Assembly: GCA_035995185.1 (NCBI GenBank)
Contig: DASYKT010000061.1
Span: 62,001-126,000 of the forward strand
Reading direction: 5' to 3'
Length of the DNA: 64,000 nt
Source: DASYKT01 sp035995185
GTDB lineage: Bacteria > Acidobacteriota > Blastocatellia > Pyrinomonadales > Pyrinomonadaceae
A program made the position numbers and the translations under genes. Under the pieces are notes generated by a model. It was given only the letters and a program-made list of their open reading frames with translations, was not told the DNA's origin and searched no databases. Shown here piece after piece: positions 60,172 through 64,000 of this stretch (position 1 is its first letter; each line of letters starts with the position of its first letter).

Positions 60172-63100
60172 TTGAGCGATAAGACTTGGAAAGAAATAAG
60201 CCGCATTTTTAATACGGCATTGGCTAAAGAACCGTCGGCGCGAAGCTCCTATCTTGATGAAGTGTGCGGCGAAGACGCGGGTGTGCGCGCAGAGATCGAA
60301 GAGCTCCTGGCCGCTAGCGAACAGCCCGACAGTTTTATCGATTCTCCCAAGGCCAGCTTGGCCGCTGCGGCGGATTCGCCGCGCTTGCAGCCGGAAGACA
60401 TGGTGGGGTCGTTTCAGGTGATTCGCCTGCTCGGCGTCGGCGGTATGGGCGAAGTTTATCTGGCCAAAGATCTGCGGTTAAATCGCCAGGTCGCCTTAAA
60501 AGTGCTGCCGCCCGCGTCCGCCATCGATCCCAACGCCAACAAAAGATTTTTGCGCGAAGCCCAGGCGGCGGCCGCGCTCGAACACCCGCATATTTGCAGC
60601 ACTCACGAGATCGGCGAAGAGTGGGGCCTCAGTTTTATCGTCATGCAGTTTATCGAAGGCGAAACACTCGCCGACCGGATAAAACGCGAACCGCCCGGCC
60701 CGCAGAATGCGCTCGATATCGGAGTTCAGATCGCGGACGCTCTATGCGAAGCGCACACGCACGGGATCATTCATCGCGATATTAAACCCGCCAACATTAT
60801 TATTACCGCGCAGAACCAAGTGCAGGTGCTGGATTTTGGCCTGGCGAAAAAAGTTTTATTCGACCCGGCCGACAGTGAATCAAGTTTGAAAACATTCCTG
60901 AGCCAGCCCGGTTTGATAATGGGAACGGTCAGCTATATGTCGCCCGAACAGGTGAGGGGGCAGGATGCCGATGCGCGCAGCGATCTCTGGAGTTTGGGCG
61001 TCGTGCTCTATGAAACGGTGATCGGCAAAACTCCTTTTCCCGGCGCGACGTCGGTCGAAAAACTGGCTGCCGTTTTGTATCACGAACCCGAATTACAGGA
61101 CATTCCGGACGAGATCTCAGCCATTCTCAAAAAAGCTTTGCAGAAACAGCCCGACGAGCGTTTTCAAAGCGCGGCGGAAATGATGGCTGAACTTAAGCGC
61201 CAGAAACAGGAACTGGATTTTGAAGAGCAGCTGAAAATGCATGTCTCCATTGCGCCGTCCGATGCGGTACTGAGCGAAAAGGTCAGCCGTATGCTGGGCG
61301 AACGCTCGCAGCGCGAGATCGCCTTGCAGCAGCCGGTAAAGAAGTTCAAATGGGCCCAGGCGATATTGGCCGGAGCGGCCGCGCTGGCGCTGATAATAGG
61401 CGGCTGGTATCTCTGGAATTTTTGGGTAGTGATGCAGGCGCGGGAAAATATACGCAAGGTCGAAGAGCTGGCAAAACAAGAAAAGAATTTCGAAGCCTAT
61501 GATCTCGCCCGCCAGGTGGAAACCGTTTTGCCTGATGATAAAAAATTAGTCGAGCTGCTGCCGACCATTTCCGATTCGCTTTCCGTCAGTTCCGAACCCG
61601 TGGGAGCGCGCGTCTACCTGCGGCGATTTTCTCCCAACGCAAAGGGAGAGCTTCCCGCGCGTGAATTGATCGGCGAAACGCCGATCAAAGATCAGCGCAT
61701 CGCCCGCGGCCAGTATATTTTGCAGATCGAGAAAGACGGTTATGCGCCGTTTGAGCGCAGCATCTCCGGAATTATTCCGCGTGTCGGCGGCAGTTTTATT
61801 TCTTCGCCTCCTCTTAATGTATCGGTTAATTTGATGGAAGCGGACAAAATGCCGCCCGGCATGGTTTTCGTCCCCGGCAGCGAATACAGTTTGGTCAACT
61901 GGTCGCGGCCGACCGAAACAAAGGTCAGCCTGACCAGCTACTTTATCGATAAATACGAGGTCAGCAATCAGGACTTTAAGGATTTTATTTCCGCCGGCGG
62001 CTATGTAAAAAAAGAGTATTGGAAATTTCCCGTCAAAAAAGATAAAAAGACGCTGAGCTGGGACGAAGCGATCCAGTTGTTTAAGGACAAGACCGGATTG
62101 CCCGGTCCGCGGACCTGGACTGATCAGAATTTTCCGGTCGGCCAGGCGGGCCTTCCCGTTACCGATATCACCTGGTACGAGGCCGCGGCGTACGCGGAAT
62201 TTCGCGGTAAAAAACTGCCCACCGTTTTTCAATGGGAAAAGGCCGCGCGCGACGGAGCATTCGACCCGCGCTATAACGCGCTGCCCTGGGGGTTTATCAA
62301 GCAGGGCGAGACCACCGACAAGCGCGCCAATTTCCGCGGGCAGGGAACCACGCCCGTGACCGATATGGAATTCGGCATGAGCCCTTTCGGCTGTTATAAC
62401 ATGGCGGGAAACGTCACCGAATGGTGCGCTAACCAAAGCCCGCCGGAAGGATTTGTCACCAGCGGCGGCGCCTGGAACGATCTTGCTTATTCGTTCGGAG
62501 ATTACGGCGAAGTTCCGGGAAGCTATTCTTCGAACCGGATCGGTTTTCGCTGCGTGCTTGACATGCCCGGCACCCAGGGCGATCAAGGTGGGGAAATGCT
62601 TCCGCCCGCGGTGACGCCCGATTATAGACCTTCGAGCGATGCCGATTTCAAGGTCTGGCTGACACATTACAGCTACGATAAAACCGCGCTGAACGCCAGG
62701 GTCATCGAAACCGTGGAAACCAATGACTGGCGGCGCGAAACGATAACCTTTGCCGGTGAAGACGGCAGCCCTGCCACCGCCTATCTCTATCTGCCGAAGA
62801 GCTATGCGAAGCCGCTGCAGATCCTGCAATATGTTCCCGCGGGTGATGTGGTGCGCGGCCTGCGCCCGCTGCCCGATTCGGTCGAGATGTTTTTGACGCC
62901 GCTGATAAAATCCGGCCGGGCGGTTTTCACCGTTGTGCTGAAAGGATATGTCGGCCGCCCGTACCCGCCGAATTATTCGCCGCCGGATAATTCCACCGTG
63001 GAATTTCGCAAGCAAATGGTCAACTGGATCACCGATATCCGGCGCGGGGTGGATTATCTGGAAACCCGCGACGATCTCGATACCCAGCGCCTTACTTTTC

Positions 63101-63447
63101 TCGGCATCAGCAATGGCGCCAACCTGGGATTGCTGCTCACGGCGGTAGAGACGCGTTACAAATATTCCGTCTTTGTCAGCGCGGGTTTGGAACCGCAGGT
63201 AAAGGGCTGGATAGCGGAAACGAATTATATAAATTTCGCTTCGCAATCACGCCAGACAAAACTCGTGGTGAACGGGCGCTTTGACGAAACGTTCCCTTAC
63301 AACACCGACTTTAAACCTCTTTATAAACTCTTGCGTGAACCGAAAAAACCGGTCACCTACGATGGCGGGCATATTCCTACCGTCGAGTTTTTCTCAACTA
63401 CCGTCAACGGCTGGCTGGACGAGATGCTGGGAACCCCGGGAAGATGA
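60172..63447 (+). CDS. Ser/Thr kinase-PEGA-SUMF1-alpha/beta hydrolase fusion membrane protein
   Basis: The product (1091 residues from TTG 60172) starts with a SDKTWKEISRIFN region like the other kinase. Its kinase domain (about 80-350) has LGVGGMGEVYLA, HRDIKPAN, LDFGLAK and MSPEQVRG. A transmembrane helix lies at about 393-417, then a PEGA domain (about 471-540). A formylglycine-generating-enzyme/SUMF1-type domain follows (about 560-797, with NMAGNVTEWCANQ and RIGFRCVLD). An alpha/beta hydrolase closes the protein (about 823-1090) with GISNG (Ser980), RFDE (Asp1038) and GGHIP (His1067), a complete triad. So a cytoplasmic kinase is joined to extracytoplasmic sensor and enzyme-like domains. 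ATG 60115 is an alternative start, but it lies at the edge of the repeat. Confidence 0.88.
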   Translation: MSDKTWKEISRIFNTALAKEPSARSSYLDEVCGEDAGVRAEIEELLAASEQPDSFIDSPKASLAAAADSPRLQPEDMVGSFQVIRLLGVGGMGEVYLAKDLRLNRQVALKVLPPASAIDPNANKRFLREAQAAAALEHPHICSTHEIGEEWGLSFIVMQFIEGETLADRIKREPPGPQNALDIGVQIADALCEAHTHGIIHRDIKPANIIITAQNQVQVLDFGLAKKVLFDPADSESSLKTFLSQPGLIMGTVSYMSPEQVRGQDADARSDLWSLGVVLYETVIGKTPFPGATSVEKLAAVLYHEPELQDIPDEISAILKKALQKQPDERFQSAAEMMAELKRQKQELDFEEQLKMHVSIAPSDAVLSEKVSRMLGERSQREIALQQPVKKFKWAQAILAGAAALALIIGGWYLWNFWVVMQARENIRKVEELAKQEKNFEAYDLARQVETVLPDDKKLVELLPTISDSLSVSSEPVGARVYLRRFSPNAKGELPARELIGETPIKDQRIARGQYILQIEKDGYAPFERSISGIIPRVGGSFISSPPLNVSVNLMEADKMPPGMVFVPGSEYSLVNWSRPTETKVSLTSYFIDKYEVSNQDFKDFISAGGYVKKEYWKFPVKKDKKTLSWDEAIQLFKDKTGLPGPRTWTDQNFPVGQAGLPVTDITWYEAAAYAEFRGKKLPTVFQWEKAARDGAFDPRYNALPWGFIKQGETTDKRANFRGQGTTPVTDMEFGMSPFGCYNMAGNVTEWCANQSPPEGFVTSGGAWNDLAYSFGDYGEVPGSYSSNRIGFRCVLDMPGTQGDQGGEMLPPAVTPDYRPSSDADFKVWLTHYSYDKTALNARVIETVETNDWRRETITFAGEDGSPATAYLYLPKSYAKPLQILQYVPAGDVVRGLRPLPDSVEMFLTPLIKSGRAVFTVVLKGYVGRPYPPNYSPPDNSTVEFRKQMVNWITDIRRGVDYLETRDDLDTQRLTFLGISNGANLGLLLTAVETRYKYSVFVSAGLEPQVKGWIAETNYINFASQSRQTKLVVNGRFDETFPYNTDFKPLYKLLREPKKPVTYDGGHIPTVEFFSTTVNGWLDEMLGTPGR

Positions 63448-63483
63448 CTCAATTTGGGATTTTGGAATGCGGATTGTGAATTT

Positions 63484-63576
63484 TATTCGTGCAATTTGTG
63501 TAATTCGTGGCTGGTCTTGAGAGTTGCATGATCGCTCCAGGATTTAAACCACGAAGCACACTAAACACACGAAATA
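63484..63576. repeat. Dispersed palindromic repeat, TTCGTGG family, copy 4
   Basis: ATTCGTGCAATTTGTGTAAT and TCGTGG face AACCACGAAGCACACTAAAC, forming an imperfect stem like copies 1-3. Confidence 0.78.
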
Positions 63577-63640
63577 CAGTCAGCGTAGCTGACGGCAGTT
63601 TCGGTATGTAAACCCGCGTTTCGGGGAATGTGTAAAAATA

Positions 63641-63672
63641 AAAAAGCGCCAAGGTCCAACTCGGCGCTTTTT
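63641..63672 (-). terminator. Terminator of the Clp ATPase gene
   Basis: AAAAAGCGCC (63641-63650) and GGCGCTTTTT (63663-63672) are perfect complements around a 12-base loop. On the minus strand the hairpin is followed by a T-run, 22 bases after the stop codon. It could also act on the plus strand. Confidence 0.85.
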
Positions 63673-63693
63673 CGATCGGCAAATTTCTCAGCC

Positions 63694-64000
63694 TTAATTC
63701 TCGGTGCTATTTTCGATATTGCCCTTGCTTCTACCGGCTGCTGCGGCTTGCGGCAGCGGCAGACCCACGGCGTCCGATTTCGCGCGGGTGTTATCTTCTT
63801 TCTCCTGTTTTTCGCCCGGTTCGGCCACGATCATTCCGCCCGACTGTTTCGAGAAGAGAAGTTTATTATTTTCGGTGTCCAGGTCGACCGACACGATGTC
63901 GCCGTTCTTGACCTGCTCAGTCGCTACCAGGTTCGACAGCGGGTAGACCAGGTAACGTTCGATGGCGCGCTTTAAGTGGCGGGCGCCGTATTTGAAATCG
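63694..64000 (-). CDS. Clp-family AAA+ ATPase, C-terminal fragment (cut by window edge)
   Basis: The minus strand translates to DFKYGARHLKRAIERYLVYP-type sequence (residues split here), the conserved D2-small-domain region of ClpB/ClpA/ClpC chaperone ATPases (usual form GARPLKRAI). After NGDIVSVDLDTENNKLLF comes a charged and Ala-rich tail (AEPGEKQEKEDNTRAKSD) that ends at a TAA at 63694-63696. About 102 codons are seen. The full protein would unfold or disaggregate proteins with ATP, with or without ClpP. Which family member it is cannot be decided from the tail; no ClpP-binding loop lies in the visible part. Confidence 0.82.
   Translation of the reverse strand, partial: DFKYGARHLKRAIERYLVYPLSNLVATEQVKNGDIVSVDLDTENNKLLFSKQSGGMIVAEPGEKQEKEDNTRAKSDAVGLPLPQAAAAGRSKGNIENSTEN

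Overview
The window looks like a chromosomal segment of an environmental Gram-negative bacterium, most likely an Acidobacteriota member of the Blastocatellia (Pyrinomonadaceae-like). This is inference from gene content: TonB-dependent receptors with an N-terminal carboxypeptidase-regulatory-like domain, sigma factors paired with PknB-type kinases, SBBP, delta-60 and FG-GAP surface propellers, a large RHS protein, and many palindromic intergenic repeats. No ribosomal RNA is present to settle the placement.

Layout. 1-1.8 kb: 5' part of trmFO (minus strand, cut by the window edge), a zinc-ribbon membrane protein, and tRNA-Thr(CGT) with a near-consensus promoter. 2.4-10.9 kb: a membrane-anchored FG-GAP propeller, a 1.8 kb-residue RHS/YD-repeat protein ending in a zincin-like domain, and two AT-rich genes for small exported proteins. 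11-17.9 kb: an Oar-type TonB-dependent receptor, a cluster of palindromic elements including a MITE with a 9-bp target duplication, then a cupredoxin-like protein and a multicopper oxidase. 18-26 kb: a delta-60/FG-GAP protein divergent from an AraC regulator, an AT-rich orphan, an MscS channel, and an exported protein of unknown function. 26-29.3 kb: an ECF-like sigma factor plus Ser/Thr kinase. 29.4-35 kb: a run of exported proteins (PQQ-type propeller, a protein of repeated domains, two TPR proteins). 35.4-42.4 kb: a 1771-residue SBBP/Ig/FG-GAP surface protein and a B12-binding radical SAM enzyme. 42.6-48 kb: a small cupredoxin, an unknown exported protein, a second TonB-dependent receptor and a BNR-type lipoprotein. 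48-53 kb: a succinate dehydrogenase/fumarate reductase operon (sdhC-sdhA-sdhB) whose two junctions carry inverted copies of one hairpin-array repeat, then a TPR-like protein and a methyltransferase. 53.4-58.6 kb: sigma factor, anti-sigma-like/TPR/CHAT protease-like membrane protein, and a 280-residue unknown. 58.7-63.4 kb: two divergent sigma factors and a kinase-PEGA-SUMF1-hydrolase fusion. 63.7-64 kb: C-terminus of a Clp ATPase (minus strand, cut by the edge).

The coherent units are the respiratory operon, the two sigma/kinase modules, and the sigma/anti-sigma-CHAT module. The last is the best candidate for an undescribed signalling system: a membrane protein that looks like an anti-sigma factor is fused to a caspase-like peptidase and followed by a conserved-looking partner of unknown function. 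The other striking pattern is the number of distinct palindromic repeat families in gaps between genes, several placed inside apparent operons.
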